From Pseudanabaena sp. UWO311 (GTDB lineage Bacteria; Cyanobacteriota; Cyanobacteriia; Pseudanabaenales; Pseudanabaenaceae): a stretch of DNA of 64,000 nt. How positions within the stretch are numbered: position 1 is the first letter of the stretch; the number at the start of each line of letters is the position of its first letter. The notes beneath the pieces are model-generated. The model had not been told where the DNA came from. It saw only the letters and a program-made list of their open reading frames with translations, and made no database searches. Made by a program: the position numbers and the translations under genes. The stretch lies in contig NZ_SJEE01000007.1 of NCBI RefSeq assembly GCF_006937785.1, positions 104,680-168,679 of the forward strand, written 5' to 3'. Shown here one piece after another: positions 28,088-35,974 of this stretch.

Positions 28088-31000
28088 ATGAAGTCAGAAG
28101 AAATCGACTGGGAGCAGGATTTACCGTTAGATGCTGATGAGGCATATCAATCACTAGTGCGATCGCTTAAGCGTACTGATGGATTTGCGTTGCTGTTTGT
28201 GCGTTGTTCGCCTGTGCAAGGCGATCAGATTCTTACTGATGTTCGGGCTGACTTACCTAGCAAAACAATTGAGATTTTGGAATTAAAGGAATCGATTGAT
28301 AATCTCTATGATCATGTTGCTGCTTTACCAAATCGCGATCAAATTAATGTTCTCTTTATTAAGGGCATAGAACACTCTATTTTTGCCTATGAAGATCGTG
28401 AAAAAAATGATGTTAATTTTAGAAGTCAGAGTTCTTTATATGGTGGAACTTGGAAAGGTGTTCCACGTGTTTTAGGGAATCTAAACCTCAGCCGTGAACG
28501 CTTTCGCGATAATTTTAAATTCTGTTTTGTTTTTCTAATACGCGAATTTACCTTTCGCTACTTTATCCGTCGCGCTCCTGATTTCTTTGACTGGCGATCG
28601 GGAGTAATTGATATGCCTGAACCTGTTTTATTTGATTATGGTGAGGAATATGAATCACTAGTGCAATCTCTGAGACATACAGATGGTTTTTCAGTGCTGT
28701 TTGTGCGTTGTTCTCCTGTGCAAAGTGTCCAGATTGTCAATCATGTTTGCGCTGACTTACCTAGCAAAACAATTGAGTCTTTGGAATTGAAGGAGTCTAT
28801 TGATAATCTTTACGATCTTGTTGCTACTTTGCCAAACTGCAATCAAATCAATGTTCTCTTTATCAGGGGGATAGAGTATTCAATTTTTGCTTATGAAGAT
28901 AGGGAAATGAATGATATTAGTCTCAGAAGCAAAAGTTCCATATATGGTGGTATAGGAAAAGGCGCTCCGCGCGTTTTGGGAAATCTTAACCTTAGTCGGG
29001 AACTCTTTCGCGATAATTTTAAATTTTGTATTGTCTTCCTTTTACCAGAGTTTGCCCTGCGCTATTTCATTCGCCGCGCCCCTGCCTTCTTCGATTGGCG
29101 GTCAAATATCTATGACATCTCCACCGAAAAATCCCTAGTCGATCAAGAGGCTTTTCATTTAGCTTCAGACGGAAGCTTTGATGAATATCAGCAGCAAACA
29201 AAGGAACAACGCATTGCCAAGCTATGCCAAATCAAATCCTATATTGACGAAAGCTCAGATCCAACGCGAACATCAGAACTTTGGGTTGAGAAAGGACTCA
29301 TCCATGCTGCCGCAAACGAACACGAAGAAGCGATCGCCTCCTATGACAGAGCCTTAGAAATCAAACCTGACTACCACGAAGCATGGAACAACCGAGGCGT
29401 TGCGCTATTTAATTTAGGAAGATACGAAGAAGCGATCGCCTCCTATGACAGAGCCTTAGAAATCAAACCTGACTACCACGAAGCATGGTACAACCGAGGC
29501 GTTACGCTATTTAATTTAGGAAGATACGAAGAAGCGATCGCCTCCTATGACAGAGCCTTAGAAATCAAACCTGACTACCACGAAGCATGGTACAACCGAG
29601 GCATTGCGCTATTTAATTTAGGAAGATACGAAGAAGCGATAGCTTCCTACGATAAAGTAATTAATATTGACCCTGAAAATGCGAGTACTTATTATGTAAG
29701 GGCACTTACAAGATATGAGTTAGGTGATGTTGCAGGCGCTGTTGCTGACTACATTGAAACTATACGCCTAAACCCAAACTATGCTGGTGACTCCGAAAAG
29801 TTAGAGCTACTTTTAGAGAGTATCCACAAAGAATCTAATACTTCTTTTTGCAGTGAGGATATTACTCCGATTGAAGGATACTGGTTTGAAAACATCATTG
29901 GAGATGAGTCATACAGCTTGATTTACATTAAACATAGTATCACAGAAGACTCGAAAGATAAGTTGGCTATCACAGGTCTTAATATACAAGAAAATTCTAT
30001 TTTCAGAAGATTTGAAGCAGATTGCATTTCTGTTGACAAAAACAAGAATAATACAGTTTTATACTACTACAAAGCCTCTACAAAACTTGTTAGGCAAGAT
30101 AGAAGAGATTCATACATTCCTGGATTTGGTACTATTACTTTTTATGATATAGATGAGCATAAATTACAGTATTTGAAAGCAAAAGGTTCTTTTGTAGATA
30201 GCGTAGATAATAAGGTGGAAAGAACAAAAGTAATAGCTAAATCTTTTAAATGGTATCGTATACAGCAAGAAGATATTCCTGAAGAAATCATATTATTATT
30301 TGAGAATAAAGAAAATGAGCAATATCTTGATTATGTTAAGAATTTTATCGGTAACAATATTCATACTTGGAACAGTCGAGGCGATATATTAAGACAACTA
30401 GACAGATATGAAGAGGCAATATTCTCTTATGACAAGGCACTAGCAATCAAGCCTGACTTCTACGAAGCTTGGGACAACCTTGGCATTGCCCTATTTGAGC
30501 TAGGTAGATATGAAGAGGCAATTGCCTCCTATGATAAGGCATTAGCTATCAAACCGAACTTTTACTATGCATGGAACAATCGCGGAGATGCTCTAAGTGA
30601 ACTAGGTAAATATAAAGAAGCAATTGCCTCCTATGATAGGGCATTAACTATAAAATCTGATGATCGCTATGCATGGGACAATCGTGGAGATGCTCTAAGT
30701 GAACTGGGCAGATATGAAGAGGCAATTGCCTCCTATGATAAGGCATTAGCTATCAAACCTGACGATCATGATACATTGAATAATCGAGGCATTTCACTAG
30801 ATGAATTAGGCAGATATGAAGAAGCAATAGCCTCCTATGATAAGGCATTAGCTATCAAACCTAACTTCCACTATGCATGGAATAACCGAGGCGATTCGCT
30901 AAGACAATTACTTAGATATGAAGAAGCCTTAGACTCCTATGACAAGGCAGTGGCTATTCAACCTAACTTCCACTATGCATGGGACAATCGTGGAGATGTC

Positions 31001-31456
31001 CTAAGTGAACTAGACCGATATGAAGAGGCAATTGCCTCCTATGACAAGGCATTAGCAGTCAAACCTGATTTCTACTTTACATGGCACAACCGTGGTACTG
31101 CGTTGGATAGTTTAAGTAGATACGAAGAAGCGATCCTCTCCTATGACAGAGCCCTAGAAATCAAACCTGACTTCCACGAAGCATGGAGCAATAGAGGTTT
31201 TGCACTATTTAATCTAGGCAAATACGAAGAAGCGATCAATTCCTATGACAAAGCATTAGAAATTAAACCTGATGAGCCAAAATTTTACTACAACAAAGCC
31301 TGTGCTTATTCTCTGCTAAATACGATCAAACTTGCCTTAGAGAACCTGCAAAAAGCAATTCAACTCGATCCTGAGAAGTCTCGCGAAATGGCAAAGACCG
31401 ACTCAGATTTTGACAACATCCGCCACGATCCACGCTTTCAAGCCTTGATACAATAG
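28088..31456 (+). CDS. TPR-repeat protein with duplicated N-terminal domain shared with the STAND protein
   Basis: 1122 residues. Two copies of one domain occupy ~15-180 and ~190-350 (each with LFVRCSPVQ, LNLSRE-RFRDNFKF and RRAPxFFDWRS). The same domain begins the STAND protein at 5547. TPR units follow at ~390-560, then ~200 residues of unassigned sequence (IEGYWFENIIGDESYSLIYIKHS), then a second TPR array (~760-1090) with the repeat YEEAIASYDKALAIKPD. It is likely a scaffold or sensor working with the upstream ATPase. The last ~25 codons are duplicated at 33074-33144. Confidence 0.82.
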   Translation: MKSEEIDWEQDLPLDADEAYQSLVRSLKRTDGFALLFVRCSPVQGDQILTDVRADLPSKTIEILELKESIDNLYDHVAALPNRDQINVLFIKGIEHSIFAYEDREKNDVNFRSQSSLYGGTWKGVPRVLGNLNLSRERFRDNFKFCFVFLIREFTFRYFIRRAPDFFDWRSGVIDMPEPVLFDYGEEYESLVQSLRHTDGFSVLFVRCSPVQSVQIVNHVCADLPSKTIESLELKESIDNLYDLVATLPNCNQINVLFIRGIEYSIFAYEDREMNDISLRSKSSIYGGIGKGAPRVLGNLNLSRELFRDNFKFCIVFLLPEFALRYFIRRAPAFFDWRSNIYDISTEKSLVDQEAFHLASDGSFDEYQQQTKEQRIAKLCQIKSYIDESSDPTRTSELWVEKGLIHAAANEHEEAIASYDRALEIKPDYHEAWNNRGVALFNLGRYEEAIASYDRALEIKPDYHEAWYNRGVTLFNLGRYEEAIASYDRALEIKPDYHEAWYNRGIALFNLGRYEEAIASYDKVINIDPENASTYYVRALTRYELGDVAGAVADYIETIRLNPNYAGDSEKLELLLESIHKESNTSFCSEDITPIEGYWFENIIGDESYSLIYIKHSITEDSKDKLAITGLNIQENSIFRRFEADCISVDKNKNNTVLYYYKASTKLVRQDRRDSYIPGFGTITFYDIDEHKLQYLKAKGSFVDSVDNKVERTKVIAKSFKWYRIQQEDIPEEIILLFENKENEQYLDYVKNFIGNNIHTWNSRGDILRQLDRYEEAIFSYDKALAIKPDFYEAWDNLGIALFELGRYEEAIASYDKALAIKPNFYYAWNNRGDALSELGKYKEAIASYDRALTIKSDDRYAWDNRGDALSELGRYEEAIASYDKALAIKPDDHDTLNNRGISLDELGRYEEAIASYDKALAIKPNFHYAWNNRGDSLRQLLRYEEALDSYDKAVAIQPNFHYAWDNRGDVLSELDRYEEAIASYDKALAVKPDFYFTWHNRGTALDSLSRYEEAILSYDRALEIKPDFHEAWSNRGFALFNLGKYEEAINSYDKALEIKPDEPKFYYNKACAYSLLNTIKLALENLQKAIQLDPEKSREMAKTDSDFDNIRHDPRFQALIQ
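29325..29640 (+). repeat. 102-bp tandem repeat inside the TPR gene
   Basis: Three nearly identical 102-bp units (34 codons each) begin at 29325, 29427 and 29529, and a fourth diverges from 29631. They differ by only a few bases, which indicates recent expansion or homogenisation. Repeat copy number may vary between strains. Confidence 0.9.
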
Positions 31457-31459
31457 GAG
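31435..31459 (+). repeat. Cassette-junction repeat, copy A (TPR gene 3' end)
   Basis: CTTTCAAGCCTTGATACAAT plus AGGA: the last six codons and stop of the TPR gene (FQALIQ). Copies recur at 32136 and 32467, with a divergent one at 33130, each at the border of a small toxin-antitoxin unit. Confidence 0.85.
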
Positions 31460-31468
31460 AAAAACACC

Positions 31469-31726
31469 ATGACTACCCTACTCGAACAAGCCTTTACCGC
31501 AGCAACTAAACTAACTAAAGAGAGACAAGACCAACTAGCACAGCTAATCCTGCAAGAAATTTCGCGACCACAGTATCAAGTCAATAAAGCACCCACACAA
31601 AAAAGCCCCCTCCAAATATTTACAGAACTCGGCTTAGTTGGATGTATTGAAGGAGAACCCGATCTCTCAACTAACTACAAATCCGTAGTCAAATCCTACA
31701 TTCTCAAAAAGCATGATCATAGTTGA
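31469..31726 (+). CDS. Small antitoxin-like protein upstream of a PIN toxin
   Basis: 85 residues. An N-terminal helical segment (LLEQAFTAATKLTKERQDQLAQLILQEI) is followed by a Lys/Pro-rich linker and a short C-terminus. This matches the size and order of VapB-like antitoxins paired with PIN toxins in cyanobacteria. Its 3' end overlaps the PIN gene by 14 bp. Function is inferred from pairing. Confidence 0.7.
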   Translation: MTTLLEQAFTAATKLTKERQDQLAQLILQEISRPQYQVNKAPTQKSPLQIFTELGLVGCIEGEPDLSTNYKSVVKSYILKKHDHS

Positions 31727-32123
31727 TACAGGAGCCTTTGTCGCACTTTTCAATCGCCGCGATTCTGCCCATTTAGCAGCCCAAAGAGCCTTTGAAACAA
31801 TCCAAGAACCAATGATTACGACATTCCCTGTCATTACCGAAACCTGTTACTTTTTAGCCGCAAGAGTCAGCCACACCGCCCAATCTAACTTTCTAAAAAG
31901 CTTTGTCTTAGGAGCCTTTCAAATATTCGACCTTGAACCAACACACATCGATCGCATGATCGTTCTCATGGAAAAATACGCAGATCTCCCAATGGATATG
32001 GCAGATGCCTCCTTAGTCGTTTTAGCAGAGCAGTTAAACAGTGGGCGCATATTGACAGTCGATCGCCGCGATTTCAATGTCTATCGCTGGAATAATAAAC
32101 CATTTGAGAACCTTTTGATTTAG
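31713..32123 (+). CDS. PIN-domain ribonuclease toxin (VapC-like)
   Basis: 136 residues. The acidic PIN residues are visible: Asp in MIIVDTGAFVALF, Glu in FPVITETCYFL, and the Asp pair in DLPMDMADASLVVLAE and ILTVDRRDF. VapC toxins are magnesium-dependent RNases. It is translationally coupled to the upstream antitoxin-like gene. Confidence 0.88.
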   Translation: MIIVDTGAFVALFNRRDSAHLAAQRAFETIQEPMITTFPVITETCYFLAARVSHTAQSNFLKSFVLGAFQIFDLEPTHIDRMIVLMEKYADLPMDMADASLVVLAEQLNSGRILTVDRRDFNVYRWNNKPFENLLI

Positions 32124-32135
32124 TAATTCTTTCCA

Positions 32136-32160
32136 CTTTCAAGCCTTGATACAATAGGAG
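32136..32160 (+). repeat. Cassette-junction repeat, copy B
   Basis: A copy of the TPR 3'-terminal sequence (CTTTCAAGCCTTGATACAAT and AGGAG) follows the PIN gene. The similarity extends to the start of the next gene (AGAAACACCATGA versus AAAAACACCATGA after copy A), so the repeat supplies the ribosome-binding site of the cassette. Confidence 0.85.
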
Positions 32161-32169
32161 AGAAACACC

Positions 32170-32403
32170 ATGATTACAATTACAGAAATCCTCCAAACCA
32201 TTCCCAAACTCTCTCAAGCAGACTGCTTCCAAATAGCAGAAACACTTTTACAAAGACTACTAACTCAAACAAAACCCACCCGCACCCAAATTAACCAACA
32301 ACTAAAAATTGCCGCCCTACTTGCCGTTGACGACTACACCAACGATCCAGAACTAACAGCCCTAACAGCCCTTGATGGCAAGGACTTTTACGAATATGAA
32401 TAG
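32170..32403 (+). CDS. Antitoxin-like protein of a broken MazF cassette
   Basis: 77 residues. MITITEILQTIPKLSQADCFQIAETLLQRL is a helical N-terminus; the C-terminal end (LTALTALDGKDFYEYE) is acidic, as in antitoxin toxin-binding tails. The following mazF-like gene starts inside its last codons (8-bp overlap). It is likely the cognate antitoxin, now orphaned. Confidence 0.65.
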   Translation: MITITEILQTIPKLSQADCFQIAETLLQRLLTQTKPTRTQINQQLKIAALLAVDDYTNDPELTALTALDGKDFYEYE

Positions 32404-32488
32404 AGGTGAAATCTGGCTAGTTCAACTCAATCCCTCCGTTGGTAGAGAAATCCACCGAGATCGCCCCTTTCAAGCCTTGATACAATAG
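32396..32488 (+). pseudogene. Truncated MazF/PemK toxin
   Basis: Thirty codons. MNRGEIWLVQLNPSVGREIHRDRP is the N-terminus of MazF-family RNases (normally ~110 residues). At codon 25 it switches to FQALIQ and a stop, which is the TPR 3'-end repeat. The toxin was cut by recombination at that repeat, so it cannot be active. Confidence 0.85.
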
Positions 32489-32490
32489 GA
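32467..32490 (+). repeat. Cassette-junction repeat, copy C
   Basis: Third exact copy of the TPR 3'-terminal sequence. It forms the abrupt end of the truncated mazF gene and precedes the next antitoxin by about 30 bp. Confidence 0.85.
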
Positions 32491-32521
32491 TTAATAAATT
32501 TATTTAACTCCGTGAGAACCA

Positions 32522-32758
32522 ATGGAAACCTACAAGACCTATATCACCATAGAAAATCCAGAGCGAGTTGTCCTTTCAAACTTACCATTTCAGGCAGGAC
32601 AGCGCGTAGAAATTATCGTCTTACCTGAATATGACCGAGCCGCAATTAGCCAAAAGCTCAAAGCCTTATTTAAAAAGACTCAAGCCCTACCCGAAATCAG
32701 CACAATTACAGACGCAGATATCGAAGCAGAAATTAACGCATATAGAAATGGACAATGA
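32522..32758 (+). CDS. Antitoxin-like protein upstream of a broken PIN gene
   Basis: 78 residues. The N-terminal YKTYITIENPERVVLSNLPFQAGQRVEIIVL is a short beta-rich AbrB/MazE-like fold. The C-terminal TITDADIEAEINAYRNGQ matches antitoxins paired with PIN toxins. Its last codons overlap the following PIN start (ATG at 32755). Confidence 0.75.
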   Translation: METYKTYITIENPERVVLSNLPFQAGQRVEIIVLPEYDRAAISQKLKALFKKTQALPEISTITDADIEAEINAYRNGQ

Positions 32759-33065
32759 AAGTAGTTATTGACACGAATATCTTAGTATCTGCGGCAATGA
32801 AGTTTTACAACGGCGAAAACTCAAGTTAAGCGAAGAAGTGCAGCAAGAATGGATTGATTTACTCCAAACCGTTACAAGGCTAATTGAAGTCAATATCGAA
32901 GTTGACTTTCCTAGAGATCGCAAAGATGCCAAATTTCTCGCTTGTGCGATCGCTGCCAATGCAGACTTTCTGATAACAGGCGATCGGGACTTCGAGGATG
33001 TGCAAATATTAGAGAATACGACTATTCTATCTGTCAGAGATTTCAAAAAATTATTTTGCGATTAA
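32755..33065 (+). pseudogene. PIN-domain toxin disrupted by deletion and frameshift
   Basis: It opens with MKVVIDTNILVSAAM, the PIN start, then stops after ~24 codons. In another frame RRKLKLSEEVQQEWIDLL continues into DRKDAKFLACAIAANADFLITGDRDF, the conserved PIN C-terminal half. About 35 middle residues are missing at the junction near 32795-32815. The toxin is therefore inactive although its antitoxin is intact. Confidence 0.85.
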
Positions 33066-33073
33066 CCGACAGC

Positions 33074-33152
33074 GATCGTGAAATGGCAAAGACCGACTCA
33101 GATTTTGACAGCATTCGATGCGCTCCACGCTTTCAATCCTAGATACAATAAT
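33074..33152 (+). repeat. Second copy of the TPR gene 3' end
   Basis: REMAKTDSDFDSIRCAPRFQS is encoded here, matching the last residues of the TPR protein (REMAKTDSDFDNIRHDPRFQ). The DNA is nearly identical over ~35 bp, then diverges. It closes the toxin-antitoxin block, so the block lies between two direct copies of the TPR end. Confidence 0.85.
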
Positions 33153-33277
33153 AACAAAGTCTTTTCTCAACAATATGCGATCGCGCCTATTAGTCAGTCA
33201 ATCAGAATCTCAAGAGAAATTTGTCCACAAGCTAGGACAGCTAGACGAGAAAGCTATTTTGACATAAAGATTCGATA
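33153..33277. other. Remnant DNA between the toxin block and pipX
   Basis: No gene is supported. A short open frame continues from the TPR-end copy but has no recognisable sequence. Confidence 0.3.
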
Positions 33278-33547
33278 TTATTGGGAAAAAGTGCGTTTGT
33301 ATATATTTCGTAAATCTTTTTGATCGTTATGAGAACCAATATGTCGCAGCGATCGCATTTGATTTTCGACCATGAGCTTAGCATCTGCTCTCGGAACTGA
33401 TTCAAACGAAATACCATTAGGACTAATAGTAGTCAATAAAAATAATCTTTGAGAGAAGAGCGTAGTAAACAAACTATGGAACTCATCAACCCTACATAAG
33501 CAGGATATTAAACCAAAATTGGGATGATTTAAATAGTGTTCAGCCAT
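33278..33547 (-). CDS. pipX: PipX, PII-interacting NtcA coactivator
   Basis: 89 residues from the ATG at 33547. MAEHYLNHPNFGLI, LFTTLFSQRLFLLTT, and ADAKLMVENQMRSLRH follow PipX of Synechococcus elongatus closely from memory (MASENYLNHPTFGLL, LFATLYAQRLFFLV). PipX bridges nitrogen regulation: it binds PII or, at high 2-oxoglutarate, activates NtcA. An ATG ten codons upstream (33577) would add an unconserved extension and was rejected. The gene is separated from the yggS-like gene, its usual partner. Confidence 0.88.
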   Translation of the reverse strand: MAEHYLNHPNFGLISCLCRVDEFHSLFTTLFSQRLFLLTTISPNGISFESVPRADAKLMVENQMRSLRHIGSHNDQKDLRNIYKRTFSQ

Positions 33548-33600
33548 TTTGTAAATTGGATAATTGAGTAAATTCAATTTGTCAGTTTCTTAGCTCTATC

Positions 33601-33635
33601 AAAAAGGTTGATACGCTTTGCGTATCAACCTTTTT
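33601..33635. terminator. Bidirectional-looking terminator after the desaturase gene
   Basis: AAAAAGGTTGATACGC at 33601-33616 pairs with 33620-33635 across a TTT loop. A-runs and T-runs border both ends. It should stop the leftward desaturase transcript before pipX. Confidence 0.88.
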
Positions 33636-34496
33636 TTAATTTTTGACCGCAGGAGGCATGATTACCTTAGTTGCTAATCCTAAGCTCCGTAGTACTTGGA
33701 TTGCCCACCAAGTAACATCAACTTCCCACCAGCGCCATCCAGCCTTTGCCACATGGGGATAGGCATGGTGATTGTTGTGCCATCCTTCGCCATAGGTAAC
33801 GATCGCAGCCCACCAGAGATTTCGTGAATTATCATTGGTCTCAAAGGTGCGATATCCCCACATGTGTGTAACTGAGTTGATAAACCATGTGCTATGCCAT
33901 AGTAAAACTGCTCTCAAACACATTCCCCAGATCACATATGACCAGCCACCGAGTAGATATAAGGCAACTCCTAAAGGAATTTGCAATAGTAGATAGTACT
34001 TATCTAGCCATAGATAAAAGGGATCGCGTGCCATTTCGGGAGCATATTTGCGATACAGGTTGGGATTGAAAAACTCTTCTTTAGGATAGATCATCCACAG
34101 CATATGGCTCCACCAAAATCCTCTACGGGCGGAGTAAGGATCTTTCTCTTCATCTTCAGTATGAGCGTGGTGTAAGCGGTGACCTGCGATCCAAAAGATT
34201 GGGCCACCTTGTAAAGCTGTTGCACCCACTAAAGCGATCGCATATTCGAGCCATTTAGGAACTTGAAAGCTGCGATGACTAAGTAAACGGTGATATCCCA
34301 AACAAATACCAATACTGCCTAAGAACCAATGCAGCAAGATCATAATTCCCAATGCTGACCATGAGAAAAACCAAGGTGCTAATAGAGCCAACCCATGCAC
34401 GATTGTGAAGAAAACTATTGATACCCAGCTAAGTTTTAGCGGTTCAGGAGTGGGGGCAGAAGACGCAGGGAAATGCTCTGAAAATAATCTTGTCAT
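33636..34496 (-). CDS. desC: Acyl-lipid/acyl-CoA delta-9-type fatty acid desaturase
   Basis: 286 residues with four membrane segments and the three histidine boxes: HRLLSH (~95), HRLHHAH (~130) and HNNHHAYPH (~245). The DesC/stearoyl desaturase family inserts the first double bond into C16/C18 chains at the membrane, using ferredoxin. WIAGHRLHHAHTEDEEKDPYS is typical of cyanobacterial DesC. The symbol is by family resemblance. Confidence 0.92.
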   Translation of the reverse strand: MTRLFSEHFPASSAPTPEPLKLSWVSIVFFTIVHGLALLAPWFFSWSALGIMILLHWFLGSIGICLGYHRLLSHRSFQVPKWLEYAIALVGATALQGGPIFWIAGHRLHHAHTEDEEKDPYSARRGFWWSHMLWMIYPKEEFFNPNLYRKYAPEMARDPFYLWLDKYYLLLQIPLGVALYLLGGWSYVIWGMCLRAVLLWHSTWFINSVTHMWGYRTFETNDNSRNLWWAAIVTYGEGWHNNHHAYPHVAKAGWRWWEVDVTWWAIQVLRSLGLATKVIMPPAVKN

Positions 34497-34614
34497 GGTT
34501 TGTAAACTAATAATTCTTAAAGATTGGAAAATGAGCCTCTTATTCCCGAAACTTGGCTATTCGCACCTCGTAACAAGAAACTAAATCCACCAGAAAACTG
34601 ACCAAAATATTGTG

Positions 34615-34665
34615 TCTAGAGGTGAGGATATACGGTGTGAAGCGCCGTATATCCTCACCTCTAGA
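34615..34665. repeat. 21-bp perfect hairpin upstream of the desaturase gene
   Basis: Arms 34615-34635 and 34645-34665 (TCTAGAGGTGAGGATATACGG and complement) with a 9-nt loop. It lies between two leftward genes, so it may terminate the merR transcript, or be a dispersed palindrome. Confidence 0.75.
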
Positions 34666-34699
34666 TCCTGTGCTACCAAGATTTGAAAAGAGATACTAT

Positions 34700-35215
34700 T
34701 TAGAGAGTATTGGAAGATTTCTCTCTATCTAGATTTGAGATATTTTGTGTGTCTGAAGATCCTTGTGCAGATCCTTGCCAAGTGCTACAAGCTTGATGAA
34801 ACTCATAGCGAGGATCTTCTGGCACAGAACAAGGTTGTTCTTCTCTTGTGCAATCTTTGCATTCAATATTGCTCTGACAATGACTAATAAGTGGATGAAG
34901 CTCGTCAAGTAATATTTGCAGTTGCTGAATAGTCTCTTCGATGGATTTTGCTTTTTTGAGAAGACAATCATGTACGGCTTGACAAGTCTGTGATTTTCCA
35001 TCTTTAGCTGCCAAAATTTCTCTGATGTCGTCTAAACTCAAACCCATCGCCTTGGTATGGGTAATAAACGCTAATCGATCTATATCCTCTTGGCTAAACA
35101 GGCGATAACCTGCTTCAGTTCTATGGGGTGAGGGAATTAACCCAATTCGCTCATAGAAATAAAGCGTTTGAGGATTTAGCCCTAATTTGCGAGAGACTTC
35201 ACCAACTTGCAGCAT
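34700..35215 (-). CDS. MerR-family metal-responsive regulator
   Basis: 171 residues. The N-terminal winged HTH (MLQVGEVSRKLGLNPQTLYFYERIGLIPSP, GYRLFSQEDIDRLAFI) is typical MerR. A dimerisation helix follows. Cysteines at SQTCQAVHDC and IECKDCTREEQPC can bind metal, as in ZntR/CadR/MerR relatives. The gene is preceded by a textbook MerR operator, so it regulates itself. No metal transporter is adjacent; the regulated target may have been lost or lie elsewhere. Confidence 0.9.
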   Translation of the reverse strand: MLQVGEVSRKLGLNPQTLYFYERIGLIPSPHRTEAGYRLFSQEDIDRLAFITHTKAMGLSLDDIREILAAKDGKSQTCQAVHDCLLKKAKSIEETIQQLQILLDELHPLISHCQSNIECKDCTREEQPCSVPEDPRYEFHQACSTWQGSAQGSSDTQNISNLDREKSSNTL

Positions 35216-35248
35216 TGCTATCCTTGCTTTTTTACATCCAACAACTAC

Positions 35249-35279
35249 AGCTTAGACCTTATACTATGGTATAAGGTCA
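35249..35279 (-). promoter_or_regulatory. merR promoter with 19-bp spacer and MerR-type dyad
   Basis: Reading leftward, -35 TTGACC (35279-35274) and -10 TAAGCT (35254-35249) are 19 bp apart, the over-long spacing MerR proteins correct by DNA twisting. The spacer is filled by the dyad ACCTTATAC-tatg-GTATAAGGT (35256-35277), which overlaps the -35. Confidence 0.85.
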
Positions 35280-35400
35280 AGTGATTCAGTAAAATCTCTG
35301 CTTTGTAAAGAGATTTCTCGTTAGGGACTTGCGAAAAAATAAAGTCCCAATCCAGATTTCCCAGAATTGGTGCTTTATTAAATCGCACAGCACTTATTAA

Positions 35401-35628
35401 ATGATTTCTGATTCCACTTTGAATTGCGATCGCGAGGTTAAAATTCCTCTTTATGCAAAATCGGGAATTCCTGAAGTATGGATTGTTAATATTGAAGAGC
35501 AAATATTTGAAGTTTATAAATTGCCAAATCAGGATAGTTATGAACAGGTTCAGACTTACGGAAAGGGTGAACCAATTCCAATGAATATGTTTGCGGATAT
35601 GGCGATCGTCGTTGATGAGATTTTCTAA
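35401..35628 (+). pseudogene. Uma2-family (DUF820) nuclease fragment
   Basis: 75 codons. ISDSTLNCDREVKIPLYAKSGIPEVWIVNIEEQIFEVYK is the central and C-terminal part of Uma2 proteins (PD-(D/E)xK fold, normally ~190 residues). The N-terminal half with the first catalytic residues is missing; the preceding DNA is unrelated. Remnant of a family that is abundant in cyanobacteria. Confidence 0.8.
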
Positions 35629-35653
35629 ACCTTTCGATCTGCAATTTGTCATT

Positions 35654-35807
35654 ATTAGGGCTTACGCAAATAAACCAAGAACTCAAGTTCTTGGCTAAAA
35701 GCTAAAGTCCACTGAAGTGGACTACAGAATACTTCTAATCAACCCGTTTCAATGGGTTTGAGCTTTTAGCCCGCACTTGAGTGCAGGGCTACTGCGTAAG
35801 TCCTAAT
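35654..35807. mobile_element. MITE-like element carrying the multi-hairpin repeat, copy 2
   Basis: The ends ATTAGGGCTTACGCA (35654-35668) and its near-complement at 35793-35807 differ at one base in 15. Inside is the inverted copy of the four-hairpin repeat found after purM (26530-26652). There is no coding sequence. The terminal motif resembles ends of short non-autonomous elements of cyanobacteria; no transposase is linked, so the class is uncertain. Confidence 0.7.
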
Positions 35808-35974
35808 TATTTCAACAGTAATCTCTATCAATCGTAAATTTAGTTGAATTATCGGTATATTTGGCGATCGCACGACTTAAGATCTTATGCATACAAACAT
35901 TTTGTATAGCGAGTTTTGCTTACCTATGGCAAGTCTAAACTCGTTGTAGCCTTCTCAGGAATGGAGAAAAGATC

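Noticed and set aside
34700..35001. 90-codon frame overlapping merR
   Set aside because: It is an out-of-frame shadow of the MerR coding sequence.
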